DNA of 64,000 nucleotides from Pseudomonas wuhanensis (GCF_030687395.1 NZ_CP117430.1:6014001-6078000); one strand, 5' to 3'; positions 46,036 through 55,522 are shown, counted from the first letter of the stretch. Translations and numbers: made by a program. Notes: generated by a model not told the origin, from the sequence alone.

Positions 46036-47776
46036 ACCCGTCCGCGCCTTCTTTGACCACCAAAATGTCTTCCATGATCAGGTATTGCAGGTCGGAACCG
46101 AAGAACATGTTCAAGGCATCGGTCGGCGAGCAGATCATCGGCTCGCCACGACGGTTGAGCGACGTGTTCAGCGACACGCCGTTACCGGTCAGCACTTCCA
46201 GCGCCTTCATCATGTCGTAGTAGCGCGGGTTGTATTCGCGCTTGAGCACCTGGGCCCGGGATGTGCCGTCTTCGTGGACGACTTCCGGCACGCGGGTTTT
46301 CCACTCTTCAGCCACTTCGAAGGTGAAGGTCATGAACGGTGCCGGGTGATCGATCTTGATCATCTGCGGTGCAACGGTGTCGAGCATCGACGGGCAGAAA
46401 GGCCTCCAGCGCTCGCGAAACTTGATCTGGTGGTTGATCCGGTCAGCCACGCCGACAGCGCTCGGGCAACCGATGATCGAACGACCGCCCAAGGCGCGCG
46501 GACCGAACTCCATGCGCCCCTGAAACCAGGCCACCGGGTTGCCGTCGACCATGATCTTGGCGATGCTTTCCGGCATGTTCTCAAGCTTGCGCCAGGCCGG
46601 CTTGCTCGGGTGACGGGCACAAGCGGCGATAACGTCTTCGTTGCTATAGGACGGGCCGAGGTAGACGTGTTCCATCTTCTCGACCGGAACACCACGGGCG
46701 TGGGACACGTAAGCCGCAGCGCCAACCGCGGTACCGGCATCGCCGGATGCAGGCTGAACGAACAGCTCTTTGATGTCATCGCGAGCAATGATTTTCTGGT
46801 TCAGCTTGACGTTCAACGCACAGCCACCGGCGAAGGCCAGTTTGCCGGTTTCCTTGAGCACATCGCCCAGGTAATGGTCGATCATCTGCAACGCCAGCTT
46901 CTCGAACAGCGCTTGCATGCTCGCGGCGTAATGAATGTACGGCTCATCGGCGATGTCGCCTTCGCGCTTGGGCCCCAGCCACTCGATCAGCTTCGGCGAG
47001 AAGTAGAAACCTTTGCCCTTCTCTTTATAGCGACGCAGGCCGATGACGTTGGCGTAGTCGGTGTTGATCACCAGCTCGCCGTTCTCGAACGAGGCCAGAC
47101 GCGAGAAATCGTATTTGCTGGCGTCACCGTACGGCGCCATGCCCATGACCTTGAACTCACCGTCGAGCATTTCGAAACCGAGGAACTCGGTGATCGCGCC
47201 GTACAGGCCGCCGAGGGAGTCCGGATCGAAGAATTCCTTGATCTTGTGGATCTTGCCGTTTTCGCCGTAGCCGAAAAAGGTCGTGGCGTACTCGCCCTTG
47301 CCGTCGATCCCCAGAATCGCGGTTTTCTCTTTGAAACCGGAGCAGTGGTAGGCACTGGAGGCGTGGGCAAGGTGGTGCTCGACCGGCTCGATCTTGATTT
47401 TCTTCGGATCGAAACCCAGTTGCTCGAGGCACCAGACAATCTTGTTGCGATAGCGCTTGTAGCGACGGTTGCCCATCAGGATCGCGTCGAGGGCGCGGTC
47501 CGGGGCGTACCAGTAACGCTTGGCGTAGTGCCAGCGAGCCTTGCCGAACAGGCTGATCGGTGCGAATGGAATCGCCACCACGTCAACGTCGGACGGCTTG
47601 ATGCCAGCCTGCTCGAGGCAGAACTTCGCCGACTCGTAAGGCATGCGGTTCTTTGCATGTTTATCGCGTACGAAGCGCTCTTCTTCAGCCGCCGCGACCA
47701 GCTTGCCGTCGATGTACAGGGCTGCGGAAGGATCATGGCTAAGGGCGCCGGACAGGCCAAGAATCGTCAATGCCAC
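46022..47776 (-). CDS. Carbamoyltransferase (NodU/TobZ family; LPS-core type)
   Basis: A 584-residue carbamoyltransferase. N-terminal Kae1-like domain: LGLSGALSHDPSAALYIDG (split LGLSGALSHD, PSAALYIDG) and HHLAHASSAYHCSGF. C-terminal domain: GRMEFGPRALGGRSIIGCP and NTSLNRRGEPMICSP. In P. aeruginosa PA5005 is linked to carbamoylation of an inner-core heptose, and the same role is likely here. The start is GTG 47776. A TATAAT-type -10 box lies about 93 nt upstream. Confidence 0.88.
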   Translation of the reverse strand: MALTILGLSGALSHDPSAALYIDGKLVAAAEEERFVRDKHAKNRMPYESAKFCLEQAGIKPSDVDVVAIPFAPISLFGKARWHYAKRYWYAPDRALDAILMGNRRYKRYRNKIVWCLEQLGFDPKKIKIEPVEHHLAHASSAYHCSGFKEKTAILGIDGKGEYATTFFGYGENGKIHKIKEFFDPDSLGGLYGAITEFLGFEMLDGEFKVMGMAPYGDASKYDFSRLASFENGELVINTDYANVIGLRRYKEKGKGFYFSPKLIEWLGPKREGDIADEPYIHYAASMQALFEKLALQMIDHYLGDVLKETGKLAFAGGCALNVKLNQKIIARDDIKELFVQPASGDAGTAVGAAAYVSHARGVPVEKMEHVYLGPSYSNEDVIAACARHPSKPAWRKLENMPESIAKIMVDGNPVAWFQGRMEFGPRALGGRSIIGCPSAVGVADRINHQIKFRERWRPFCPSMLDTVAPQMIKIDHPAPFMTFTFEVAEEWKTRVPEVVHEDGTSRAQVLKREYNPRYYDMMKALEVLTGNGVSLNTSLNRRGEPMICSPTDALNMFFGSDLQYLIMEDILVVKEGADGYAVD

Positions 47777-47868
47777 AGGGGTCTAGCCTCTTTAGTCTGC
47801 ATGCAGGCGCAACGCGCCTCAAAAATTGATGTGCCCTCGCAAGGGGCGAGAGACAGCTAAAGGGCGGG

Positions 47869-47874
47869 ATTATA
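47869..47874 (-). promoter_or_regulatory. Candidate -10 box for the carbamoyltransferase operon
   Basis: A perfect TATAAT on the minus strand, about 93 nt before GTG 47776. The -35 region at proper distance (CATTCC-like) is weak. Confidence 0.4.
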
Positions 47875-47950
47875 GCGTAAACGTGGCGGGAATGACCCTG
47901 CCCTTATCAGCGCCGTGAAGATGACGTCGAGCCCACGCGCTCGCCTGCGC

Positions 47951-48283
47951 TCATCCGCGACCCGGGCGCCAGTAAATCCTGATATTGCCGTCGGTTGCCT
48001 GCCGGTAAATTGTGTACGGCAAGGCAACCGTGTCCAGCGCACCAGACAAGGTCAGATCCAGCAATACGAATGGCACCAGAATACCGGTGGGATCAGGCGG
48101 AGCATGCAGAAGACAGAAGTCGTGGGCCAGACCGCTATAGATGCGAGGGATGGACTGGCAGTAGGTTTTTTGTTTTCTGAGACCACGGGCGGCCTCCTCG
48201 TCATCCTGCAGCACTGTGACAGCGGTTCCGCAGCCGGATAGCGCCAGTGAGAAAGTGCTCAACAACACAGCCATTTTTATCGT
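47951..48283 (-). CDS. YceK/YidQ-type small lipoprotein
   Basis: A 110-residue lipoprotein with the lipobox LSGC, then VLQDDEEAARGL and IYSGLAHDFCLLHAPP as in the YceK/YidQ family, and a hydrophobic VPFVLLDLTLSGALDTVALPY (split VPFVLLDLTL, SGALDTVALPY) segment ahead of TIYRQA. The TTG at 48283 is preferred because GGAGGG lies 6 nt upstream; the ATG at 48274 is the alternative. Function unknown. Confidence 0.72.
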   Translation of the reverse strand, partial: TIKMAVLLSTFSLALSGCGTAVTVLQDDEEAARGLRKQKTYCQSIPRIYSGLAHDFCLLHAPPDPTGILVPFVLLDLTLSGALDTVALPYTIYRQATDGNIRIYWRPGRG

Positions 48284-48415
48284 CAAAATCTGCCCTCCGA
48301 GAACGTCAGGCAAACTAGCATCGTGGCTATTCAGGGCACAGTTCATGGGGTCTGTAGATCATGTAGGACGGTTCATAAGAACTTGTCCTCTAGATCTCGG
48401 GAGACTGATCTGCCG

Positions 48416-48511
48416 CCATCGCGGGCAAGCCCGCTCCCACCGTGATCGCGCCATACACAAAGCTTGTGCACGCCACGGTACCTGTGGGAGCGGGCTTGCT
48501 CGCGAAAGGGG
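48416..48511. repeat. REPIN upstream of the YceK-like gene
   Basis: Inverted REP units CATCGCGGGCAAGCCCGC and GCGGGCTTGCTCGCG flank a central palindromic spacer with GTG..CAC arms. It lies 13 nt before the end of the two-domain kinase gene. Confidence 0.78.
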
Positions 48512-48523
48512 CGAAGCCCCGAT

Positions 48524-49975
48524 TCAGGCAGCGCTGGAAATGACTTTAGGCAAACGCTGATCAATCACCTGATACAGCGCACTGCTCTCAGGCCAGTTAC
48601 GCATGAATCGCGCACGATCCCGTGCGTACGCCGGGGCAAAGCTACTGACCGAACCATGCTGACACATCGAATCCAGATCGATCAGCGCCCAGCGATCCTG
48701 CTGCCAAAACAGGTTATGACCCTTGAGATCGCCATGACTGATCCGCTCGCGAATCAGATCGGCGAACAGGTGATCCAGAGCCTGCAACTCCGCTTGCGGC
48801 GCTTCGCCGCTTTCCACGTACGGCGCAAACCGCTCGATGATGTCCGGCCCCGGCAAATACTCGGTCACCAGGTACGCCCGGCTGCGCAGCCAGAGAAAGC
48901 GCGTCTCCAGTAACGCCAACGGCTTGGGCGTGGCGATACCCAGGAATGCCAGGCGATTGCCTTCACGCCATGAGTGCCAGGCGCGGCTCGGGCGCCAGAA
49001 ACGTTTGAGCCAATGGGCAAAGCCTTTGATGTTGTAGCGCTTGACCACTAATGTGCGACCAGCCACCTCGACCTTGCCGACGCTCGCCGCGCCGCCGGTC
49101 TTGAACAGATGGCCTTGATCGAGCAAGGCATCGGCCTGTTCCAGCACCGGCAGCATTGCGGTCTCTTCTTCACGGCGAATCGCCCGCAAGCCGAACGCTC
49201 CGCGCTGGACGCTGAACAACGTGCATTCGCGGCCGACCTTGATCAGAAAATCCTTCAAACGCCAACGACGGACCTTGTCGATCTGCTTCTGCAACGCTTC
49301 CATGGGCAAGGCATGCTCGCCGTTTCCCAACAGGTAATACACCAGCAACTCTTCGGTGAAGGGTTCCAGCGATTTGGGCAACTGGGCAAAAAACACCCCG
49401 AGATTTTCCAGGACTTTCTGCTGTGACAGTGGCTTGCCAGCTGTCTCGGCACAGATCCCGGCGCCATCGATCAAATACAACTGACCGCCATGGCGCAGCA
49501 GGTTGTCCAGGTGCAAGTCTTCCTGCCACAGGCCTTTGCTGTGCAACTGCCCAATGGCCCCCAACGCCTCGGCCAGCACCGCGGATTGTTCATCCGCCAG
49601 CACAGGTAAGTGTTCAACCTGTTTCCAGGCATCCCCAAGGCTCTCGGCGCCCTCAAGGAAATCGAACAACAACCAGCCGCCTTCGCCATCCTTCAGGCCA
49701 TCAGCCAATAACAAAGGCGTGGTCAGCCCCTGAGCGGCGAGCAAACGCACGCCGTCCAGTTCACGTTTGAAGTGCCGCGCCGCTTTACCGCCGACCAGCA
49801 ACTTGGCCAACACCGGCCGGCCGCGCCAGACTCCGGCACCAACGTAGCGCTGCCCAGGCAACACCCGCAGCAGACTCAGCAACTGTAGCTCCGCAGGCCC
49901 TGCCGCATCGGCCAACGGAATGTTCAGCGGCAGGCTTGGGCTGCGGCCAGCGTGTTTCAGTTCGGACAAACGCAT
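48524..49975 (-). CDS. Two-domain LPS-kinase-like protein (PA5006-type)
   Basis: A 483-residue protein with two eukaryotic-kinase-like (InaA/RIO-type) domains. Domain 1 has VLAKLLVGG and the catalytic loop LWQEDLHLDNLL with LYLIDGAG. Domain 2 has LVVKRYNIKGF and ISHGDLKGHNLFW with ALIDLDSM. Both keep the HxD-type loop and the metal Asp, so both could be active. ATG 49975 overlaps the upstream gene by one base (TGATG). It is the last gene of the waaF-to-kinase operon. Confidence 0.82.
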   Translation of the reverse strand: MRLSELKHAGRSPSLPLNIPLADAAGPAELQLLSLLRVLPGQRYVGAGVWRGRPVLAKLLVGGKAARHFKRELDGVRLLAAQGLTTPLLLADGLKDGEGGWLLFDFLEGAESLGDAWKQVEHLPVLADEQSAVLAEALGAIGQLHSKGLWQEDLHLDNLLRHGGQLYLIDGAGICAETAGKPLSQQKVLENLGVFFAQLPKSLEPFTEELLVYYLLGNGEHALPMEALQKQIDKVRRWRLKDFLIKVGRECTLFSVQRGAFGLRAIRREEETAMLPVLEQADALLDQGHLFKTGGAASVGKVEVAGRTLVVKRYNIKGFAHWLKRFWRPSRAWHSWREGNRLAFLGIATPKPLALLETRFLWLRSRAYLVTEYLPGPDIIERFAPYVESGEAPQAELQALDHLFADLIRERISHGDLKGHNLFWQQDRWALIDLDSMCQHGSVSSFAPAYARDRARFMRNWPESSALYQVIDQRLPKVISSAA

Positions 49976-50727
49976 CAACGCGCCTCCTTTTGACTGCGCC
50001 GCGCACTCAAGCGCGATACCCAACTGTCCACCAGCGAACTGTTCAATGGCTGATCCAGATAAACCGCCAACAACTCGCGCAGCTGACTTTCGCTCCATTC
50101 CGGCGCCCGACGCAGCAACGGGTCCAGGTCCTTGACCCGATCACGTTGACCAAAAAACAGCGGACGAGTTTTTTCCAGGTCGATCAACTGAGCCTGATAA
50201 CCGTCACCGGTGGCCTGGAGAAAAATGTGCTTGGGATAGAAGCAACCATGGAGTTGATGCATCTCGTGCAGGCGTCGCGCCAGCTGCCCACAGGCTTTCA
50301 GAATCGCCGAATGCTGCACCGCGCTCAGGTCGGACCAGCGCTGCAACAGCGAATCCAGGTCATCCCAACCGTCCAGCGCGCGGGTCAGCAGAATCGCCCG
50401 GGTTTCACCGTCGACTTTGCGCTCACCGAAAAACGCCGCCTGCAGCGCCGGTATACCCAGTTTCTGATAACGACTGATGTTGCGAAACTCACGGGCAAAA
50501 CTCGGTTCGCCAAAAGGCGAATGAAATGTGCGTGTCAGGTAGTTGCTCTGGCGTTTGAGGTAATAGCCTTGACCTTCCAGTTCCAGCCGAAACACACTGC
50601 TCCAGCCACCCCGACCGGTGTTGGGTTCATCCACGGCTTCGAGCTGTTTGGCCCAGAGCGCGTCGAAGGTGCCGAGGCCATGACGCTCGAGTAACGCACG
50701 GTCTTCAGCAGCCAGAAAATCAGTCAT
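49975..50727 (-). CDS. wapQ: LPS core kinase WapQ-like
   Basis: A 250-residue single-domain InaA-type kinase: YYLKRQSNYLTRT carries the candidate ATP-binding Lys, and HEMHQLHGCFYPKHIFLQ with QLIDLEKTR form the catalytic region. It lacks the HGDL-type loop of classic kinases and has CFYPKHIF instead, as in the WaaP/WapQ relatives. ATG 50727 overlaps the preceding gene by 4 nt. I take it as the PA5007 counterpart by position. Confidence 0.75.
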   Translation of the reverse strand: MTDFLAAEDRALLERHGLGTFDALWAKQLEAVDEPNTGRGGWSSVFRLELEGQGYYLKRQSNYLTRTFHSPFGEPSFAREFRNISRYQKLGIPALQAAFFGERKVDGETRAILLTRALDGWDDLDSLLQRWSDLSAVQHSAILKACGQLARRLHEMHQLHGCFYPKHIFLQATGDGYQAQLIDLEKTRPLFFGQRDRVKDLDPLLRRAPEWSESQLRELLAVYLDQPLNSSLVDSWVSRLSARRSQKEAR

Positions 50728-51458
50728 TCGCGTCCCTCGAAAAATCTCACCACGTGCCGAATCCGCTTCTTGTCGGCGGCATCGAGCCGGGTGCATTGGC
50801 GGTATTGCAGGTAAAAGCGCAGGCGCTGGGTGGCCGACAGGTGATATTTGGCCACTTTGTCCAGACAAGCCAGGTCCTTGGTGATCCGGTATTTGAGCCA
50901 GAAGCCGCGCCAGAAATCACCGTTGGGGCAGTCGATCAGAAACAGTCGGGGCTCATCGTCGATCAGCAGGTTGCGCCACTTCAAATCGTTATGGGTAAAA
51001 CGATGGTCGTGCATGGTCCGGGTATAGCCCGCCAGCTGTCGACTGATGTTGTCGACCCAGGCGCGGTCCGCCAGCTTCGGATCATGCCGGTCAGCCAGGG
51101 CGGACAAGTCTTCGGTATGGGGCAGTTCACGTGTGATCATCGCCCCACGGTCGTATGTCACGCCGCGCCGTTCCAGCCCCCAGGCCACTACTTCGGCGGT
51201 GGGAATGCCCCACTTGGCGAAACGCTTGAGGTTCTGCCACTCGGCTTTCACCCGCGGCTTGCCCAAGTAACGGCGCAGGCCTTTGCCGGCGCCGACGTAG
51301 CGCTTGACGTAATAGTTGACGCCATTGCGCTGGACGCGAATGACCTCGGACAGTGGATCACGGGTCAGTCGCTCGCCCTTGAGCGCGAATACCGCGTCAA
51401 GACTGCCGAAGTCTTCTGCCAGATCGCTGTAAGCAGGTTCCAGTGTCCAACCCGACAT
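50724..51458 (-). CDS. wapP: LPS core kinase WapP-like
   Basis: A 244-residue InaA-type kinase: NYYVKRYVGAG has the ATP-binding Lys, and HDHRFTHNDLKWRNLL with LFLIDCPNGDFW gives HNDL catalytic loop and metal Asp. It starts one base inside the waaP stop (TGATG). By order it corresponds to PA5008. Confidence 0.8.
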   Translation of the reverse strand: MSGWTLEPAYSDLAEDFGSLDAVFALKGERLTRDPLSEVIRVQRNGVNYYVKRYVGAGKGLRRYLGKPRVKAEWQNLKRFAKWGIPTAEVVAWGLERRGVTYDRGAMITRELPHTEDLSALADRHDPKLADRAWVDNISRQLAGYTRTMHDHRFTHNDLKWRNLLIDDEPRLFLIDCPNGDFWRGFWLKYRITKDLACLDKVAKYHLSATQRLRFYLQYRQCTRLDAADKKRIRHVVRFFEGRE

Positions 51459-52264
51459 CAGAGCGCATCCCCGTATCGCTGCTTACGCTCGTAGAGCTTG
51501 TTGGCCTTGCCTTCGAGCCATGCCAGCAGCCCCGCTTCTTCAGCCAGAATCTGGCGCAGGGGCTGCTGGAAGTAACCCTTGAGGAAACGCAGCTTGTCGC
51601 GACGGGTCAGGCCAATGTCGAGCGCCGAAAAATACAGCGCCGCCAGGTCTTTGTTGCGCCAGCGCCGGGTAATCGTCGGACGGGTCTGAGCACGGTGCAG
51701 ATCGATCACCGACAGCTTGAAGTCGTCGGCTGTCACCGGTTTGTCGGTGTGCAGCAGGAAGTGGCAGATGTAGCAGTCGCGGTGGTTGACCCCGGCGCGG
51801 TGCATCATGCCGGTCATGCGCGCGACTTCGGCGATCAAGGCGCGCTTGAGTTTTGGCTCGGGCGGCTGCTTGACCCAGTCGATGCTGAAATCTTCGAGGC
51901 TGACGGTGGGCGCCAGTTCTTCAGTGACGATGAACGAATGCTGGTCCGCCGGATTGCTGCCCTTTTCGCCGTAAGCGACGGCGGTCATGGTCGGCACGCC
52001 AACTTCTTGCAGCCGCTGAATGGCCTTCCACTCCTGGCCCGCGCCAAGCACTGGCAGCTTGGCGGTCAGCAGGTTCTTGAAGATCTCACCCCAGCCAATG
52101 CCACGGTGGATTTTCACGAAGAACCCGTGACCGTCCACTTCGGTACGCAGTGTCCGGCGCGCTTCAAGCTCGCGGTACACCTCGCCCTTGAGGCCCTCGA
52201 CTTCAGCGAACGGATCGCGTCCGGCCCAGAGGCTCTTGAACGGTTCAGCCAGCATCAACTTCAT
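51458..52264 (-). CDS. waaP: LPS heptose kinase WaaP
   Basis: WaaP phosphorylates heptose I of the LPS inner core, which is essential in P. aeruginosa. The 268-residue protein equals the PAO1 length and has FFVKIHRGIGWGEIF, the catalytic loop VNHRDCYICHFLL and VIDLHRAQTR. ATG 52264 overlaps the waaG stop by one base (TAATG). A 72-codon extension inside waaG is rejected. Confidence 0.93.
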   Translation of the reverse strand: MKLMLAEPFKSLWAGRDPFAEVEGLKGEVYRELEARRTLRTEVDGHGFFVKIHRGIGWGEIFKNLLTAKLPVLGAGQEWKAIQRLQEVGVPTMTAVAYGEKGSNPADQHSFIVTEELAPTVSLEDFSIDWVKQPPEPKLKRALIAEVARMTGMMHRAGVNHRDCYICHFLLHTDKPVTADDFKLSVIDLHRAQTRPTITRRWRNKDLAALYFSALDIGLTRRDKLRFLKGYFQQPLRQILAEEAGLLAWLEGKANKLYERKQRYGDAL

Positions 52265-53385
52265 TAAGCGTGCTCCGCCAGAATCACATCGGCCGCGTGC
52301 TGCGGCATGCTGTAGAGGTCGGCCGTCTCGGCGAAAGCCACACCGTTGCGGCTCCAGGCCGCCCGTGCATTTGCGTCGTTCAACATGCCGGTCAGGTGCT
52401 GCGTCAGTTGTGCCTGATCGAAGGGTTCGTCCAGCACCAGACCAGCGTCGGCCTCGGCGATGTAATGGGCGTACCCGCACACCGCGCTCACCAGCACCGG
52501 CAAGCCGGCCACCACCGCTTCCAGCAGCACCGTGCCGGTGTTTTCGTTGTACGCCGGGTGGATCAACAGATCGGCACCGAGCAGGAAACGCGGGATATCG
52601 CTGCGTCCCTTAAGGAACTGCACGTTGTCGCCGAGCCCCAATGTGGCGCTCTGCAACTGGAATACTTTGGGGTCGTCCTGGCCAATTACAAACAGCCGGG
52701 TGCGCTTTTTCAGTTCGGCGGGCAAGGCGGCCAGCGCCTTGAGGCTGCGGTCCACGCCTTTGGTCTTGAACCCGGAGCCGATCTGCACCAGCAGCAGTTC
52801 ATCGTCCTTCAGGTTGAACTCGGCGCGGAACCCGGCGCGAATTTCATCTGCGTTCGAGGGGCGACGACGGTCCTGGGCGATGCCCGGTGGCAACAGATGG
52901 AAACGTTCGATCGGCGTGGCGTAATGCTTGATGAACAGCGGCTGCTGAACTTCGGAAATCATCAGCACTTCGGTCTTGGCATCCTTGGCGAACACCGCGC
53001 GCTCGTACTCGGCGAAGTGCCGGTAGCGGCCCCAGCGACGGTACAGCGAGTTGCGCAGGTTTTGCGCCTTGTCTTCGAAGCAGCCGTCGGCGGCGTAGTA
53101 CACGTCCAGGCCCGGCATCTTGTTGAAACCGATCAGGCGGTCCACCGGACGCTTGGCCAGATCGGCCTCCATCCACTCGGTGAGCTTCTCGTTGCGTCGA
53201 TGATTGAAGAATGCCTTCACCGGTGCCACCAGCACTTCGAAACCCGGTGGAATATCGCCTTCCCAGATCAGCGTGTAGACGCGAATCTGGTGGCCTCGCT
53301 GCTGGCATTCGAGGGCAATGCGCATGAAATCGCGCTGCAAGCCACCAAACGGAAAATATTTGTACAGGACAAATGCCAATTGCAT
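52264..53385 (-). CDS. waaG: LPS core glycosyltransferase WaaG
   Basis: WaaG is a GT4 enzyme adding the first outer-core hexose or hexosamine. The 373-residue protein has an N-terminal LYKYFPFGGLQRDFMRIA, GSGFKTKGVDRSLKALAAL (C-terminal domain) and the GT4 signature HPAYNENTGTVLLEA. It overlaps waaC by one base. All of waaC-waaG-waaP-wapP-wapQ-kinase overlap, indicating one operon. Confidence 0.95.
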   Translation of the reverse strand: MQLAFVLYKYFPFGGLQRDFMRIALECQQRGHQIRVYTLIWEGDIPPGFEVLVAPVKAFFNHRRNEKLTEWMEADLAKRPVDRLIGFNKMPGLDVYYAADGCFEDKAQNLRNSLYRRWGRYRHFAEYERAVFAKDAKTEVLMISEVQQPLFIKHYATPIERFHLLPPGIAQDRRRPSNADEIRAGFRAEFNLKDDELLLVQIGSGFKTKGVDRSLKALAALPAELKKRTRLFVIGQDDPKVFQLQSATLGLGDNVQFLKGRSDIPRFLLGADLLIHPAYNENTGTVLLEAVVAGLPVLVSAVCGYAHYIAEADAGLVLDEPFDQAQLTQHLTGMLNDANARAAWSRNGVAFAETADLYSMPQHAADVILAEHA

Positions 53386-54446
53386 CAGCGCAGCTCCTCA
53401 GCCAGTAACAACGTGCTCAGTCGGCTCGCGACACGCTCGGGATTCAGACGCGTGAAGCACAGGGGCCACTCGCGTTTCAGGTCGAACCGACGGGCATCGT
53501 CGGCCGTCGGTTGATAGGTGCATTTCTTTTGCAGGCACGGAGCGCAGGGAAAGTCGCTGGCCATGTGAATCTGCGACTTGCCGTACGCGCCGGTCAGGCC
53601 CGGGTTGGTCGGGCCGAACAGCGACAGGGTCGGCACGTCCAGCGCCGCAGCGAGATGACCGAGCCCGGTGTCCACCGCTACGCAGGCTTGCGCTCCGGCC
53701 AGGACTTTGCCGACCCCCGCCAGGTTCAGCTTGGGCAGCACTTCGACGTGCTTCATGTCTTTGGCGATGCGTTCGGCGCGGGCCTTTTCGACCGGATTGC
53801 CCCACGGCAGCTTCACAGCCACGCCGAGATACCCTACCCGCTCGGCCAGCTCGCGCCAGTAGGCTTCGGGCCAGTGTTTGGTGTCCCAGGTGGTGCCGTG
53901 GAGAAACACCACGTACGGATTCTTGCGCGGCAATTCCACCAGCCGCTCGACGCTCAGGCCGTAGTCGCCCAGCCCCTTAGGCAGGTCGTAACCCAAGGCC
54001 ACCGCGAACAACTGACGCACTCGCTCGACCGCATGCTGCCCACGGGCCACGGCCAGACGCCGGGAATAGAAGCGCGCAGCGATCGGTTCGCGGGCCGAGT
54101 TCTTGTCCAGCCCGGCCACCGGAGCTTTGGCGTAGCGAGTCAGCAACGCGCTTTTCAGCAGACCCTGGGCATCGATCACCAAGTCATATTTCGTCGCGCG
54201 AATGCTTTGTTTGAAGCGCTTCCACTCGCCACTCTTGAGGGTCTGCCAGATGTTCTTGCGCCAGCGACGGATCGCCACCGGAATCACCTTGCCCACGGCC
54301 GGGTGCCAGGTCGGAATCTCGGCGAAGCCTTCTTCCACCACCCAGTCGAACGTGATGCCGGGGATCGCCCGCGCCGCGTCGGTCAACGCTGGCAACGCGT
54401 GAATCACATCGCCCAGCGAAGAAGTCTTGATCAACAGTACCCGCAA
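53385..54446 (-). CDS. waaC: LPS heptosyltransferase I
   Basis: WaaC adds the first heptose to Kdo. The 353-residue GT9 protein has LLIKTSSLGDVIHALPAL at the N-terminus, VVFLHGTTWDTKHWPE and AVDTGLGHLAAALDVPTLSLFG. The apparent start is TTG 54446, 1 nt after the waaF stop, with a GAGG site inside the end of waaF. A cysteine-rich patch (CAPCLQKKC) near the C-terminus is like that of PAO1 WaaC. Confidence 0.95.
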   Translation of the reverse strand: MRVLLIKTSSLGDVIHALPALTDAARAIPGITFDWVVEEGFAEIPTWHPAVGKVIPVAIRRWRKNIWQTLKSGEWKRFKQSIRATKYDLVIDAQGLLKSALLTRYAKAPVAGLDKNSAREPIAARFYSRRLAVARGQHAVERVRQLFAVALGYDLPKGLGDYGLSVERLVELPRKNPYVVFLHGTTWDTKHWPEAYWRELAERVGYLGVAVKLPWGNPVEKARAERIAKDMKHVEVLPKLNLAGVGKVLAGAQACVAVDTGLGHLAAALDVPTLSLFGPTNPGLTGAYGKSQIHMASDFPCAPCLQKKCTYQPTADDARRFDLKREWPLCFTRLNPERVASRLSTLLLAEELR

Positions 54447-54447
54447 A

Positions 54448-55482
54448 CTATTTGACCTCGACCACAGTGCCCAGCAACCGCTGCAAGGCTTCGTTCACCG
54501 CTTTGGGCATGAGCTGGCGCAAGCAATTGTAATGACCGAAACGGCAGGTGCGATCGAAGCACGGACTGCACTCGATGCCCAGGCGCACGATTTCGACGTG
54601 CTCGGCCAACGGTGGCGTGAAACCCGGCGACGTCGAGCCGTACACCGCCACCAACGGGCGGTTCAGCGCGGCAGCCACGTGCATCAGGCCGGAGTCGTTG
54701 GAGACCACGGCGTCAGCGCAAGACAGCAGATCGATGGCCTCGGCCAGGGAAGTGTCGCCACTGAGGTTCACCGACTCTTCACGCAGACCGGGAATCAACC
54801 GCGCGCGAATGTCTTCGCCCACCGCATGATCGTTTTTCGAGCCGAACAGCCAGACCTGCCAGCCTTCACGGATCTTCGCTTCGGCGACCTTGGCGTAGTG
54901 CTCGGACGGCCAGCGCTTGGACTCGCCGAACTCGGCGCCGGGGCACAGCGCCAACACCGGACGGTCGAGGGCCAGACCGAATTTGGCCAGTGCGCCATCG
55001 CGGGTCACCGGGTCGATCTGCAGGCTCGGCCGTGGATACGGTTTCGGCAACTCGACGCCGGGCTCAAAGGCCAGAGCCATGAACCGCTCGATCATCAGCG
55101 GGTAACGTTCTTTGTCGAGCGTACGCACGTCATTGAGCAGGCCGTAGCGAAATTCGCCACGCCAGCCAGTGCGTTTCGGGATACCGGCAAAAAACGGTAC
55201 CAATGCCGACTTCAGGGAATTGGGCAGCAGGATGGCCTGGTCGTACTGACCGACCAGGGATTTACCGATGCGCCGACGCGTCGCCAGCTCCAGCACGCCG
55301 TGGCCGAGCGGGAAGCTCAAGGCCTGGCGCACTTCGGGCATACGCTCGAGGATCGGCCGGCTCCACTCGGGGGCCAGCACGTCGATTTCGCATTGCGGGT
55401 GACGCTGTTTGAGACACTGAAAAAGTGTCTGCGCCATCACCATGTCACCGACCCAACTGGGCCCAACGATCAGAATTTTCAT
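54448..55482 (-). CDS. waaF: LPS heptosyltransferase II
   Basis: WaaF adds the second heptose. From ATG 55482 (MKILIVGPSWVGDM) it has 344 residues of GT9 type, with LALCPGAEFGESKRWP and VSNDSGLMHVAAAL as hallmarks. It is the first gene of the core operon. A terminator-like hairpin and T-run lie only about 10 nt in front of its ATG. Confidence 0.96.
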   Translation of the reverse strand: MKILIVGPSWVGDMVMAQTLFQCLKQRHPQCEIDVLAPEWSRPILERMPEVRQALSFPLGHGVLELATRRRIGKSLVGQYDQAILLPNSLKSALVPFFAGIPKRTGWRGEFRYGLLNDVRTLDKERYPLMIERFMALAFEPGVELPKPYPRPSLQIDPVTRDGALAKFGLALDRPVLALCPGAEFGESKRWPSEHYAKVAEAKIREGWQVWLFGSKNDHAVGEDIRARLIPGLREESVNLSGDTSLAEAIDLLSCADAVVSNDSGLMHVAAALNRPLVAVYGSTSPGFTPPLAEHVEIVRLGIECSPCFDRTCRFGHYNCLRQLMPKAVNEALQRLLGTVVEVK

Positions 55483-55490
55483 GTGGTTTC

Positions 55491-55522
55491 CAAAAACGAG
55501 CCGGGGAGGCATACGCCTCCCC
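55491..55522 (-). terminator. Terminator-like hairpin immediately before waaF (possible attenuator)
   Basis: On the minus strand GGGGAGGC and GCCTCCCC (55522-55502) are perfect arms with a 4-nt loop, followed after a few bases by a T5 run (55496-55492). The waaF ATG follows 10 nt later, leaving no room for a promoter between hairpin and gene. Confidence 0.55.
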
